64,000 nt of DNA from positions 1 to 64,000 of the forward strand of contig JADFUC010000273.1 in the NCBI GenBank assembly GCA_019722365.1. Direction: 5' to 3'. This document shows positions 25,395 to 38,147 of the stretch, piece by piece; position 1 is the stretch's first letter, and each line of letters begins with the position of its first letter. The stretch comes from Lithospermum erythrorhizon (taxonomy: Eukaryota > Streptophyta > Magnoliopsida > Boraginales > Boraginaceae). The notes under the pieces were generated by a model. It worked only from the letters and a program-made list of their open reading frames with translations. It was not told the origin of the DNA and made no database searches. A program made the translations under genes and the position numbers.

Positions 25395-27950
25395 AAGAGG
25401 CATCCTACAGGCTGAAGGTCCTTGACATACTGTTATAAGCAGGGGTTTGAGACTTTACAAGAATAAAAGGAAGGCATAGCAGGATAAGGCCATACAGTTA
25501 AATAAACACCAAAGGCTTCTCATCATGGAGTTAATGAAGGCAACATTCATGTCACTTCCATTTCTTTATCATTGGGAAGGACAACAGATGGGAAGTTGAT
25601 GATATACGAGCCCGGGATCTGAGCTGGCTGTGGTATTGTTCCACACAGAAATAGAGGAATTGGAAATGTAGTGTCTCTGAACAAACCATATGGGAACATT
25701 TGATGCAGGACCGACCAAGTGGCATCTAGATAGATTCCTCATAAAGCGTCGGGACAACCCAATATACAGTATGTCCATGAAAGGACATTATAAGATGAAT
25801 GTACATGTGAGAGATTGATGCCTAAATAAATGAAGTCGATAACACCTATCTTCATGAAAGCAGTTGATGGGTTGAGACTTGACCGACAATTTACTATTGA
25901 ACAGTTGAATCTTGCGTGGTGAAACCCGGCGTTCAACGGCTTCTAAAATAAATTCAAATGCAGCTCTGATGCGAGGATAAATTGCCCAAAATACTCCTGC
26001 GAATGAGGATAAAAGCTGCCCAAAACCTCTGATCGTCTTAAACTATCGGCACAAGCAAAACTGAGAGTATAAATTTTTCATCTCTCTCTCCGGATGAGAG
26101 GGCGAATCGTCCCGACCTCACGAACATGAGGATAGCTTGCCAAACCCTTTTTTGATATGAGGCTAAAAGATCGAGCCCCTACGAGCTACGTTTGGGCGAT
26201 CCCACAGAAGGCAGTCTGCGTGGTAACGATAATGACACTTGGCATAACTTAAAAGCGACATCCGTATTTGTCCCCTTGAAAGTTTGAGCTAAAGAATGGC
26301 CCAAACAAGAAGGCGGATGTCTCAGCTAGTTTGGTATAGCGCACGAGTCTGCATTAACAAGTCATCCTCGATACTACATTGTCATGACTCACGAGATGAA
26401 GTTCTGATCAACGAGAAAGGGTTATGTTACTAAAACCACAGATTGTGGCAGATTCAAAGAACACGATGCTAAAACTCTCTTGAACTGGGGAAGCAAGTGA
26501 TGATGAAAGTGGAATCATGCACCCACAAGGCCTTGAGATAAGGCGAAGGGAGGGAAGCTGGCGCGCCTCTTATCTCTACAAAACTCGGAGGACTAGGGTC
26601 AGTAGTTTGAGGGTGTTAATCTGAGTGATGCATCGGAAGATTCCTGTAGAGTTGTCCCAGGTTGAAGAAATACATCCTCGTAAAGATTTGAGGATCCTTC
26701 TACCTAAGTACTTGAACTCTCGAGGCCTCGAGATATTCCAACGTGCGAATATCCATGAATGAGAGACCGTCGACTCTTAGGCGGACACTGACCACATCTC
26801 GTCGTGTCCAAATAAGCCTCATAGCCGGATTGATGACTCTTTAAGCATCCCAAGGCCCGATCGGGGAATATATCGGCTTACTCCGTCGCCTCACAAGCCG
26901 GACAAGGCATCTTCACGAGCCTCTAAGTTGGTCGAGGCATGCGGTATCAATGAGCTTGAAGAGCCATAAGGATGCACAAATTAGCAAATCGGGATAACCA
27001 TCTCGAATCGACTATTGAAGCCAGGCAAAGTTAATCAGTTGACATGGTATCGTCTGACCCTCGCGACAAGTAGCCGCTTAGAGTTAAGTTGCTAAAGCAT
27101 TTGAGGTGGAGCTCGATACTCGATGAGTTATGCGGTGGGAGCTCTGATGCAACTCGGACGGGCCTTGAGAAACATGCCCAAACCGGATTTTGGGACTAAG
27201 GTCAAGTTGAAAGTGATGATGCTTGAGGCAAATGCAAATAAATACAAAAAAGCACAAGACATGAAGGGTAAGATAAAAGTCAAAAGCAAGGCGGTGATAG
27301 CCTGGAAGCTTTTGAGCCACGTACCCAGTGCATAATGAATGCCCGAGGTATAACACTTGAATTAGAGGTGCCTCGTTTATCTATCCATGCGATTCATGTT
27401 GAATATTGAGGATTGAGGATGAAATTCCCAATCAAGTGTTGAAGCAAAATGCCCAGTCTCGTACACGTGGCAGTGGCAGGAACCAAGTATCAGTGTAGAA
27501 TGGGAAAGGATGCTCTTCGCGCGTGATGTGTAGCCACTTTGTTGTAGTAGCCCAGCGTACTTGAAAGAAAAAATACAAGTGTTGATACATAAGAAGGGTA
27601 GGAAGAAGGTAGGACATAGATGGTCTCATTGCAAAATGATCTTATCCTTAAATGTATTAAAGATCACTGACTCCATTGAAGCGCCAAAATTTTCTGGCGG
27701 GCTCCCTGGTAAAGGCATAAAAATGCCCTACTTATTTCATGGGTAGGCATGAAATACCTAACAAATTCTCGGATATCAGGTCTAAACTATCAAATCAAAG
27801 TGACTAGTTTGAAGCTTGATTCTCGAGGAAGGCGATCCGCGAGTGCGTAGGCAGCAGAGCGCTCCGGGCTCAATCGTAACCTATCAATGAAATGGGTCAA
27901 AGTGATACGAGGCCAAAAAATGGGATTGAATTGATTGTAAATTCTAAAAT
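25395..27950. other. Unassigned, moderately GC-rich repeat-like DNA with short internal repeats
   Basis: Three worn copies of a GAGGATAAA-GCTGCCCAAAACC-like unit occur at about 25972-26030 and 26124-26155. Open frames at 27123-27335 (plus) and 27432-27629 (minus) have no recognised motif. The region resembles a long retrotransposon LTR or untranslated region in composition, but I found no termini, PBS or protein domain. Confidence 0.35.
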
Positions 27951-28004
27951 TAAGATGATTAACTCTAAAATCATAGGATTAAGATTAATTATATTAAATA
28001 TTCG

Positions 28005-28400
28005 AACATGTAAATTCATGTTAAAATAAAATATTGATTGATTAAGTCCTGGCAGTTCGGATCAATATAAATACAAAGAAATCTAGGTACTAAATCCCTA
28101 TAAAATTTAATTCTCGATAAATTACGGATGGATCAAAAGAATTAAATGGGGCCTTGACATGTAATAAATTTATTAGCCGATATTAAACCCTAGCGACTTA
28201 ATTCCTATGAAATTCTACGGATCGGGGTAAGTGGAGTCTTAACATGTAATAATTCATATTAATATTGAAACCCCAAATAAATTTGTTCTACAATAAATGG
28301 AATTAGTAGATTAACTAACGTCTATTAATAAATTCATGTTAATATTAAGCTCAAATAATTTATTTCTCTAACAAATGGAGAATTAAATGGGATCTAACAC
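28005..28400. repeat. Degenerate tandem repeat, unit about 120 bp
   Basis: Three to four diverged units share AACATGTAATAA or a close variant, then an ATATTAATATT-like stretch, then CAAATAA-TTTATT and AAATGGA-AATTAAATGGG. They start near 28010, 28155, 28238 and 28325. This is typical of old subrepeats in long retrotransposon LTRs or of worn satellite DNA; the parent is not identified. Confidence 0.5.
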
Positions 28401-30500
28401 GCCCGTTAGCGTCCAGCATAATTAAGTCTTCGTGAGTCATTTTCGGACGAGGAGCTGCAATTAAGGATCGTGACTTGCAAAATGTCACTGTAGTCCTTAG
28501 TCGGCCTTCTATAAGTCGAGAGTTTGGCAGGAAAGAATGTGATTATATGAATCACGGTAAGCCCCTAAACGGTGATCATCATTTAAAGTCCTTAAATGAC
28601 GGATGTCGAGGACGCGATTAGCCTTAAAGCTGCGTAGTTTGAAAAATGGTTAATCCTGAAAGTACGGACCTCGCACACAAGGAAGAAGTGTTAGCGGGAT
28701 CGGGATGGATACTAAATTTCCGTCAAAAGCAAGATCGACACATAATTGCTCGTCAAACAAGTCCAAAGCAAGAGAATGGATGTCGAGTTATAAGGGTAGC
28801 GTACGTCTTTGGAAGTAAAAACCCTTGAAACCACTAACGTGTACTTAAATTCGTATTTGTTTGGGAAATGGGCCAACTGTCACAGGATAAGGGCCAGAGC
28901 AAATACTATGCGTACTGGAGGCAATCATGAACAATTTATTAAAAAATAATTAAATAGATTTAGGGTCTGTCAAATTGGATTAAATCAAGATTACTTCAAA
29001 ATACCATATAGCTAATTATTAACAAATCGAATACAAATTTAATACTCTAAAACCCTCGGTCGGGTTTTCGAGAAAATAGCCAATTAAATGTATATTAATC
29101 TAGGGCTCGAGCCTAAAAATCCCTAATTTTATTACATTAAAATCGGTCATAGGGCCTGAAATTGAAGTTAAGTTTCGGGGTTCAAAATATAGACACTCAG
29201 AAGTTATGAGTTCGAAATGAAAACTTCAAAAGGTTAAGGATCAGCTGGCTGAAATGTCTTGACTAGAAAAAAAGGCCAGGCAGCCTTGCTTTCGAAATAG
29301 GTTACTCTTTTTTGTACATGGAGGCAAGTAATTCTGCCAATTTTCAACGATTACGAATCTTTTCAAAATTCAACGGTTAAGATCATGATCGCTTTTGAAA
29401 ATTAAGCAAACCGTCGAATGAAGTATTGGCTTGGGAGAACATATAAGCCCCCTTAATTTTGAAAATAATACAACATTCATACACAAAAAACACACGAGCA
29501 GGAAAACGATCTAAAATTCTCTAGTTAAGTCTTTAAAACCGCCACAACGTCAACTTTGGTAGTGGAAAACACCTCCAGTTAACTCAAAATAAGCGCACAA
29601 AAGGTGGAATTATTGCGCGGAAATAAATAATTGTGCGATAATTAATCGAGCAATCAGAATCGAGATAGATTTCTCAAAACCGAATATTCAAGAGATAAGC
29701 TAAACGGCCCCACGATTATTCATAAATGTTGCATGAACACACGAAAAATCTCGGTTGATTCATCAAGTTTCTTTATATAGGAATATTTGAGCGTTCGATC
29801 GCATAAATTTGGATTAGCGAGGAAACACGTTCATGGCCCTGTCGATTGGTCGGTATCGTCAGCAGTTTGGGCAGATCCCACCTTGTGGTCATAACTCTGA
29901 TAATAATGCTAAGCCACGTTTATGGTACAAGCTAGAAACTGACACAACTTCAAGCTTAGCGGAAGTCTCACCTTGACGCTACTGACAAGTTGCTAAAGGG
30001 CGTGCTGGTATATTTTAGAAGTGGCGTCGGCTTGGCCCCAAATGAATCAGTGAGGCCAAATCTTAAACAAGTCCCTCGATATGCTATGGTACTGACGATA
30101 GCTTGTACATTTACTAGTCCTTTTAGATTCGTATCTCTCAAATTCAACACAAAAAGAGGTAGTCCTTTGACGATTACTAAACCCCGAGTCTCCTTTGTCT
30201 GGGAATGACTTTGCGATAAGTCAAGTAATCCAAAATAGGCAGGAGATCGAGTCGAACCAGCAGATCAATCTATGAAATGGCAGGAGAATAATCTGCTTAA
30301 AGGCACAGAGTAGGATCGTATCGAGTCGGGCGAAGTCTGGAGTCCGTCGATACTAGAGCATCAGCACCGTGACCAGAGCACTAGCCAAATCAATTGAGCT
30401 CAGAATTAATGCTCAGAGACGAAGTCAAGTCAATGACGGATATCTTACAAATCGTCAACAAGCAGGGACTTATAGTTTGGACATTCATCCTCGTCGATTT
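28400..30500. other. Unassigned sequence, possibly LTR/leader of a large element
   Basis: No gene recognised. ACATATAAGCCCCC near 29440, followed by an A-rich stretch, could be a TATA box and transcript start of a retrotransposon LTR. GGTCGGTATCGTCAGCAG near 29851 weakly resembles a worn tRNA-Met PBS. The overlapping frames at 29968-30208 on both strands lack motifs. Confidence 0.3.
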
Positions 30501-33035
30501 GATAAAACTTTATCCTTGAAGAATTTTCTCCTCTGATGGGTTTATTTTGTACCCACTTGATAAATATTAAAATTCTTCTGCTTTGCATTCACGAATTTCG
30601 AAGTTATTAGGATGTTAATTAATGAAAATATTTGATAGAAGATTTATATTTAAAATTTGTTATGAAAAAAGACATAAATATCTCTCTACTTTTATTTTCA
30701 AGTATTATATCTTATTTTAGAATTGTCTTTCTTAATATGTATAAATGGGGTCTTGTGATAGAAATATCCAATAGTTCTATACTTATATATTAAGGGTTAG
30801 ATTGTTTGAAGATAATCTTTTTGATTGTGATTAATCAATTAAAATGTAATACCAAATATATGAACTAAATAAATATTTATTAGCATCAAAAATTGAATTA
30901 AACTATAAATTAATGTTATTGCTTGTACAGTAATAAAAAACAATGGAAAACAAACTAAACAAAATGGAAAACAAACTAAGCTAAATGATTTTTGCTTATG
31001 CAGGGGAGCATGTTTAAGGAATTAATAATGTCTGATTGTGCTACATTAGTCAATCGTTCTAATTCTAATTTAAAGATTCCTACTACTCTAAATTACTGTA
31101 TTTCTTCCTTTTTCTCCACTGGTAGATAAGCTATAAACTAGTTTTTTATTTTTTTTAATGCACTATTTAGTTGGTCAAATTATCAAAAGTCTTGCTTAGT
31201 GTATAAACGAAGTAAGCTAAGATCAAGCTTCAAGTAAAGCAATAACATGGACCATATTATTACAGCGTTAGGTAAGTTTGCAACTATAAAATGACTACAA
31301 GTATAGAACCATCTTACCTTGAATAAATTCGCACTACAGAAATATCAGCTCCATTCTTTAAGATTATCAAATTTGTTTTTTCGTAATTAAGTATTAATAA
31401 ATTTTAGAATTTTTATTTACACCCAAAACTTTTATGTGAATCAAAAATATGAAATAAATAATAAATACACTGTAAATATTATATTTTGATATATTTAAAA
31501 TATATATATAGTGTATTAAAAATTATTTAAATTTAAAATTCAAAAAATCTAACTCTTCAATATTTTAAATATGACAATCTTTTACAGGTTGATGGATTAC
31601 TTAATTCCAAAAAGTTCCATTGACTTTATGTGTAATTATTCCTCTTAACTTCGGTACAATAAAAAACTATTCGTACATTTCCTTAAAGTTAGAAAAATAT
31701 CATTATCAACACAACTTGCCAACAAACACAAGTGTCTTTTTAGGGACGACTCACCAAGGTTTCGTTTGGTTGAAAGTTCGCAATTATCTTTGTGACAGGG
31801 GCATTTTATAGTTTATCCAACTACCATTTTACTTTTACTTTCACATTGTGGTGAAAAATCATTGACTATGTAAGTATAACATTTTATTTATATTATCAAA
31901 AGGTTATAACAAAACAATATTTACAAATTATACCGTTAAAATTTTTTATAGGTATTTATTAAAATAATAAATGAAATCTTATTTCAATACCGATTTGTTG
32001 ATTGTTTTATAGAAAATATTTTTATTAAATACGTCGATGATTGTCTGAAATTATAAGGAGAGAAAAGTTATCCTTAAATAAAAAAAAATATTATGACAAC
32101 TTCATCGAAAAAATTCATTGACAGCAAGGTTAAATTTCATGCATGACTACAGCATTTGAATAGGCATCCCAAATATTTGACATTTTAACTATGAAACAAA
32201 GGGTGATTTTGGCACTGAACCACGGAAACATACTTTTATTACGAACTCCCTTACTCTTGGTGACACAAAAACAAAATAGTCATTTATCGTATTCACAACT
32301 TTATAGATGAATTTTTAAATAATAAGCAACTTAAGTAGATTGATATTTATCATTAATTAATTGAATAAATCAATAATAATGTCTTGGCCTTCTGTACCGC
32401 CCCGCCCCTTGCTTCCCTTAACTTCCTTGACAATTAAATTCAAATTCAATTTCATCCATAGCAATTCTATTATTTCATCAACTAATAGAAATTAATCATT
32501 GTTAAAAAATAATTACTTATAATGAAAAAGTTTTTTGCTAAATAATCAATTAAATTGAAACGGATGGACGGATGGAGTATTTATATTCAAAGTGTCAAAA
32601 CGTCAATTAAATTGTTAAAATAACAAAAGTTTTTTATAATGGTTATCACGCTTGATAATCCAATGTGAACTTGAGAGAAAAAGTCAACGATTTTCATGTT
32701 CCCCCTTCATTCCTAAATAATCATTTAGGAGATAATTGAATGAATCCAAATATTATTGTATTTCCTTGATTCTTGGGTGATGATTAATTAGGTATAGGGA
32801 GAGTGTGTAATACTCATAGATCTCGAAATAAATGATAAATCAGAAAAAATTTATTTACTACGATAGTTGATTGTTTACACATTTCCATGTAGATTTTCTA
32901 AATTCTGATATAGATTTTATATTTTCCATTATGATTTTACAAGAATTTCAATGTAGTTTTTTCAATCTATTAATAAATTAATTTTAAATATGATAAATGT
33001 TTAGATACGGAGGAATTATTAGTATAAAAATTAGA
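30500..33035. other. AT-rich non-coding stretch with a Stowaway-like end
   Basis: Long A/T runs and no coding signal. ACGGATGGACGGATGGAGTA (about 32561-32579) resembles the inverted terminal sequence of Stowaway MITEs (reverse complement TACTCCATCCGTCC). No partner end was found within a few hundred bases, so it is a fragment at most. Confidence 0.4.
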
Positions 33036-33039
33036 GGGG

Positions 33040-33245
33040 TAAGAGATTGGGGTGTGTAGAAAAAATTGGTGGTTTGTAAAGAAAGTTCGAGTGGGGGTAG
33101 GGTAGGGAGGGGTGTGTCGAAAAGAAAAAAATTGGTGGTTGAGGTGAAAGTTCGAGGGGAAAAGTTTGGGGCAAAGTTTATGGGGCAAGGGGTGGGGGTA
33201 GGGGATGGGGAGGTGGGGTGTGTCGAAGAAGAAGTGGTGGTGTTT
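33040..33245 (+). repeat. G-rich minisatellite with G-quadruplex potential
   Basis: Three partial tandem copies each carry GGGGTGTGT(A/C)GAA, then a GGTGGT element and an AAAGTTCGAG element, near 33050, 33112 and 33214. Runs such as GTGGGGGTAGGGTAGGGAGG supply four G-tracts close together. The 33066-33353 open frame on this strand is low-complexity translation of the repeat and is not called as a gene. Confidence 0.65.
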
Positions 33246-34536
33246 TATTATAATTATGTAAAAGATTTTAAATGTATATATATTTTAATGTCTTTCTGGT
33301 GTAGTGTTAGGATAAAAGCCAGTCATTTGATTTTTAGTGAAAAACAATTTTAATGTAAAAAATGGGATTAGCGATGCGATCAGGAACAAGATGGAAGGGA
33401 AATGGGTGGTAAGCGCGAAAAGATGGCTATAATAGAGGTAGATGCATGGAATCTGATGAGACAGGTGAATCTGACGCAGTGGGGACCAAAGCGGCTAATT
33501 AGCCATTTGTAACTTAAGATTTTATATTTTCGTCTTGCCGATTTTATGGTCCGCTAAATTTATGAAATAAAGATGGGTGCCCTAGACCGTACAAGTAGTG
33601 GGTGTCGAATTTGATCTTATTTCATATTTATTGAGTTCTTATAAATATACTTACTTTTACTGAGTCCGACCAAAGTGTTATTCGAGGGGTGTCCAAATTA
33701 CTTTTAAAATATTGACGTATCTTAAATACATGTTTTTTATTTAACATTTGTTTCATATGTTCTTAAATTTATAATTACTACTGACAGTTGACAGAAAGTT
33801 AATTAAATTTGACAAAATATTTATTTTGAATTTTGAAACACCATTAATATTTAATAGATAGTAATAATTATAATTTTTCAAATCTTGATATTATTCGAAA
33901 AAAGCTTGATTTTTTTTGTCAAAATAACCTGGCTGAGGCTCTATTATAGAGCTGAAAAATAAAAATGGTGGTATATATATATTTTTTTGGCTTAATTATT
34001 ATGCAAAAAATATTTTAATGAAGTGAAAAAGGCCAAATAAAAGATTTAATGTTGCAAGTACTTAATCTTGGGCCATTAGCGGTTAGCGTTACTTTTTGAT
34101 TTCTTTTAATGCAACTTTTTGGATGTCAAAATTTTTTGATTATGATCAGAATTTGATGTTGATCGTTTTACGGTGGGAAGCCAGTCAGCACCTAATTGAT
34201 GTGGGTGGAAATATGAGTATGGTTCTCCATAAATAGTTTCTGAGATTTTTGCATGCCAACCAATCTTCTAAAATGAACTTAATTTACAGTTAAATTCTTG
34301 ACGCGTTTGTGGATCAAGGTCAAAATTAACATTGGCACCAAATAACGCGTCCTTCATTCAATGCTCCTCCGAAAAAATGATATTTCTTCTATTCATAGAA
34401 CAATAACTTCTGTCTTCAGTTTACTAATAGAAATTACCATGGTATTGAACATGTTCTCTTTGTCATTGTAGGTCTTGTTCAGCCTTTTTATTTTACAAAG
34501 TTGATTCTTAACATATGGTTTCATTCTCTCACACTA

Positions 34537-34866
34537 ATGTTCACTTCAAGAAAAACCATAGCTGAAATTGATGATACTTCAAAGAATAGTATTAGAAGTA
34601 GTAGTAGTACTGATTCCAAAGATGATATGGTTGAGCTGAGAAGGGTTTTTTCTATGTTTGATAAGAACAACGATGGGTTCATAACGAAGCAAGAGCTCAA
34701 AGAATCTTTGAAGAACATTGGCATGTTTGTTGCACAAAATGATGTTGAAGAAATGGTTGCCAAAGTTGATGCTAATGGAGATGGGTTGATAGACTTTGAT
34801 GAGTTCTGTGAGTTATATGGTTCAGTGGTTAAGAGAGATCGAGGAAGAAATGAGGACTTTAAATGA
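34537..34866 (+). CDS. Calmodulin-like EF-hand protein, N-terminal two hands only
   Basis: A 109-residue open frame from ATG at 34537; an upstream extension to 34501 would need a TTG start. A Ser-rich leader (residues about 15-27) precedes two canonical EF-hands. Loop 1 is DKNNDGFITKQE and loop 2 is DANGDGLIDFDE, both with acidic residues at positions 1, 5 and 12. Such proteins bind calcium and relay it to target proteins. Plant calmodulin-like proteins usually have about 140-200 residues and four hands; this one stops after the second. In the same frame, after three stops (34864-34872), comes MDLKAFSVLNGDG, a worn third hand. So it is either a truncated pseudogene or a shortened N-lobe protein. 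Base composition and the clean frame differ from the decayed elements around it. Confidence 0.75.
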   Translation: MFTSRKTIAEIDDTSKNSIRSSSSTDSKDDMVELRRVFSMFDKNNDGFITKQELKESLKNIGMFVAQNDVEEMVAKVDANGDGLIDFDEFCELYGSVVKRDRGRNEDFK

Positions 34867-34926
34867 TGATAAAAGATGGATTTAAAGGCTTTTAGTGTTT
34901 TGAATGGAGATGGTTCAGAAATGTGA
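34867..34926 (+). pseudogene. Remnant of the third EF-hand
   Basis: Directly downstream of the stop and still in frame, residues DLKAFSVLNGDGSEM resemble the helix and loop start of a third EF-hand with one or two residues missing. A further stop follows. It shows the parent gene was longer. Confidence 0.6.
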
Positions 34927-36318
34927 TCCTTCATCTCTGTAGGTAGTATTTCTTTCATTGGCAATATTACTAGGACGTGACAATAGCTTTTCTCTGATTT
35001 GTATACAGTGATGAATGACTTTTCGGATTTACACAAATATTACAAAATAAGTAGAATAATGAACTAATGATATGGAGACTATAAGACTGAAGATAATTAT
35101 TCTGAGTTTTTCTTTTTATATATAAATAAGATTACAATAATTCTCACCTCCTTTCTTATAATAAAATTTAGGCTTGGCCTCCAAAAATAATGAAGTGATA
35201 TTTCGGCCATTACTTAATTCAGGTTAATATGGCTTATATATTATTATATACATCATGTGAGGATATTGAGGAACCCTTGACTTATAGGTGAGTTACGAAG
35301 GTGTTGGCTACTTTCTATAATGCATCAGTTGGCGATTGAAGAGTAACCATGACCTTATTAACACCCTTTCTACCAATTTGCAATATGACTATAAAATGAA
35401 ATTTATTATCTGCACTTTTCATAATTTTGGGTTCACAGTTAATTTTGGCATTGATTTTTTCTCTTGTGCGTTTTATTATAATGATCGCCGTTTAACATTT
35501 ATTTGAGTCTTTTACGCATATATAAAGCCGTCATAAAAATTATTAAGGTTGCATTTTCATGTCGAAGATTAATAAACTTTCTGATTTTGGTTGTCAAAAC
35601 TTTTATTTGAATTAAAATTATTAATTTAATGCAGTAAAGTATGTTAAAATTACTACATATTATTTGCCAAACAAATATAAGATATTAAGTAATTTCAAAA
35701 TTAAAAAATCAGTATTAGTTAAATGTGATAATGGATGGGATAATACATTTGGAGTGTCATTATCAGCGATAAAGTGGAAAATCATTCATTTTATAACACC
35801 AATTTCATTGCCCTAAACCCCGGGTGATGAGGTTTCATCTAATTGTTTAGAAGCACTGCACTGTTCCCCACATGAACAAGCTTGTTGTATGGGCTTTCTT
35901 TCCTAGCATTTCTTATTTCCTAATCCTAAGAAGACCATGTGCTGTTTATGAGTTTTCAAAGATGAAAAGAACCAGAGGAAAAGATGACTTTACTTTCTGA
36001 AATTGTGTTTATCAAATGCGTTATTAACAGAAAGTAATGAGTTTTCTCCTCAGAAGGACCCTATCTGACTATCATGATTCATGATTTCAATTCTTTGACA
36101 ATCTATAGGGACAGAGGGAGTAATGTCCGAACAATACTCGGTTCTCCAACACAGGGCCGGTACACGAAAGAAGAGGCCACAATGGAGATAACAATATTGG
36201 ATTATTGCAAATATTGTACGCAAACTCCACCAATTACGATACTCAACGACAAATAATATGCGAAAAACTAACAATAGCAATCAAAATTTTGAAAACAGTA
36301 AATCGGCCCAAAGATTTA
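34927..36318. other. Non-coding flank of the calmodulin-like gene with a Stowaway-like end
   Basis: AT-rich, no gene recognised; the minus-strand frame at 34521-35036 is antisense to the EF-hand gene. GGGACAGAGGGAGTA (36108-36122) matches the typical right end of a Stowaway MITE, ending in TA. The left end was not found. Confidence 0.45.
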
Positions 36319-37104
36319 GGCTAAATTCTTCCTGCCCCCGAACTTTAACGAACTGATCAGTTTGTCCCTGAACATTTGAAATCGGTCAGTTTGCCTCCTG
36401 AACTACCCGAACTGGTCGGGTTGGGAATTTCGTCCAAAATTAGAGTTAAAATTGACTGAATCCAACTTTTAATCAAGGGCAAAATCATAATCATACATAT
36501 ATTACACTTTTGGGATCAATTGTGAATTAACAAAAAATACTTAGACCCTTTTAGAATAAAAGGAAATAAAATACTTCCTCCATTCCTCTTTACTTGTTAG
36601 TAAAGAAAATTGTATAGCATAGAAAATTGTTCTTCAATTAAAGGAAATAAAATAGACCCTTTTATTTCAAAATACTTGTTCTTCTAGCATATAAAATTGT
36701 ATTGTTACATTTTCAATGTACTTTTTGACTACGTTTTCTTATTAAATTATTAATCAACCAATTATATAACTTTAATTAACTGCATTTTACATTTTTTGAT
36801 TTACTTTTTGACTATTTTTTATTTTTCTTAATTTGTTAAAAATAAAGAAAGAAAGCTTATTATATTAATAAAAAAAATAAAGGCTAAATTTCCTATATAT
36901 TCTAACTACGAAACATTTCAAATATACACTCAACCTTTCAACCTTTCAACAAAGACCTAAAAAGCGATTTTTGGAGACTGAATCCAAGAATTTTTTTGGC
37001 AACTCAACTTTACTTTTGACAGAAACATGCGGCAAAACAAAAATTCATATATATTATGCTTTATTAGTCATTTTAAAGTTCAGAGGCCAAGAAGAATTTA
37101 AGCC
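36319..37104. mobile_element. Mutator-type MITE with 9-bp target duplication
   Basis: The terminal inverted repeats are about 30 bp. The left end begins GGCTAAATTCTTCCTGCCCC, and the right end, reverse-complemented, begins GGCTTAAATTCTTCTTGGCC; both continue to GAACTTT. AAAGATTTA lies immediately outside each end (36310-36318 and 37105-37113), a perfect 9-bp duplication, the hallmark of the Mutator superfamily. At 786 bp with no coding frame it is non-autonomous. An inner stretch near 36568 (TACTTCCTCCATTCC) resembles one Stowaway end, so a smaller element may be nested in it. Confidence 0.9.
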
Positions 37105-37113
37105 AAAGATTTA

Positions 37114-37700
37114 TACTACCTTATTTCAAATTAATCGACGTTTCTAGATCACAGGTTCGTGCTTTTAACCACAAATTACTTTTTATATACTAACCGAAAA
37201 CATAAAATTGATTATTAAAGTTGTGTCTTAAAAATTAAAAGGATTAATTTGAAATTGAGCGGCCATATTACAACCAATTGTACTACAAGGACATTGAAAG
37301 TGCACACCGAGTATGCTTTGTAATACATATTTACGCTAATGTTGAATGTAGTTTAATTTGATGAATGAATACGGAACCGAAAATAAAAGCTAGAAAGCAC
37401 GAACCATCAGGGACAATCTAAGTTCGGAACAAATTACATGCCAGAAAAACACTCCATCGAAACTTACGAAAAGATCTTGTTTGCAAGGCACCGCACGAAG
37501 TTTTATATATTGTTAACCGTTATATTTTAAGATACAATTTTAAACGCAAGTAAACGAGGAGTTTTAAAAGGCTACTTTCAGCATTATGACGACTACACGA
37601 AGCACCACCATCGTTCCCACTAAGGCCGGCTGAGAACCCCTCAAGCCACCTCCTCCAATCGTGGAGGACGAAAGATCGGTGGGTTTTCAAAGTATGCGAG
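37114..37700. other. Unassigned stretch before the copia LTR
   Basis: No gene recognised. Frame 37520-37777 (minus) has no motif. The left boundary of the copia LTR that ends at 38132 may lie here, but I could not see a TG edge with a matching partner. Confidence 0.35.
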
Positions 37701-38132
37701 CCGGGTTCATTGAAAAGCGAAATGATGAATACCGATGAATCGAGGATATCAAGATGGCATTCGCAAGTGTACCGCAAGGGCCTAACCTGAACTTTTGGCT
37801 TGATCCGCCGTAAAGGTGATCCGACTTACCGGAATTATTTAGATCCAATGGTGGATATTAATTATAAAATCTAAAAGTAGTTGTAGCTGAGGTATTAAGA
37901 AGAATGATGCGATTAGTTGAGTGGTGATTGGGCCATGTGTATATATAGGGACCAAAATGTAAAAGCTATTTTTGTAGAGGAATTAATGAAAATACCAATA
38001 CTTTTCTCCGCAAATTCTTCATTCAAAACTTTTTCCCCAATTTGATTTGTTAAGAACCCTAATTTTACAATCGATCAAATTAGCTCAATTGGAGAACAAT
38101 TGGACTTAGTAAAACAATTCTCGCGACGTTTT
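37700..38132 (+). repeat. 5' LTR (3' part) of a truncated copia element
   Basis: A PBS directly follows, and copia gag comes after that. TGTATATATAGGGACC (about 37936-37951) is a good TATA region, with the expected transcript start 25-30 bases later. The left edge is not defined and no 3' LTR remains. Confidence 0.55.
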
Positions 38133-38133
38133 A

Positions 38134-38147
38134 TGGTATCGTGAGTC
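38134..38147 (+). other. Primer-binding site, slightly worn
   Basis: TGGTATCGTGAGTC differs by small changes from TGGTATCAGAGCC, the initiator tRNA-Met site, and lies between the LTR and the gag remnant. Confidence 0.65.

Noticed and set aside
27123..27335. 70-residue Lys-rich open frame (plus)
   Set aside because: No recognised motif, sits in old repeat-like DNA and overlaps an open frame on the other strand.
28005..28400. Regularly spaced repeats considered as a CRISPR array
   Set aside because: Units are long, diverged and head to tail without constant spacers; a plant nuclear context also excludes it.
29968..30208. Pair of overlapping frames on both strands
   Set aside because: No motif in either; chance openness of one stretch is more likely than two genes.
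33066..33353. 95-residue Gly/Val/Lys-rich open frame
   Set aside because: Translation of the G-rich minisatellite; low complexity and no initiation or splice context.
34521..35036. 171-residue minus-strand open frame
   Set aside because: Antisense to the calmodulin-like gene, which has two canonical EF-hands on the plus strand.
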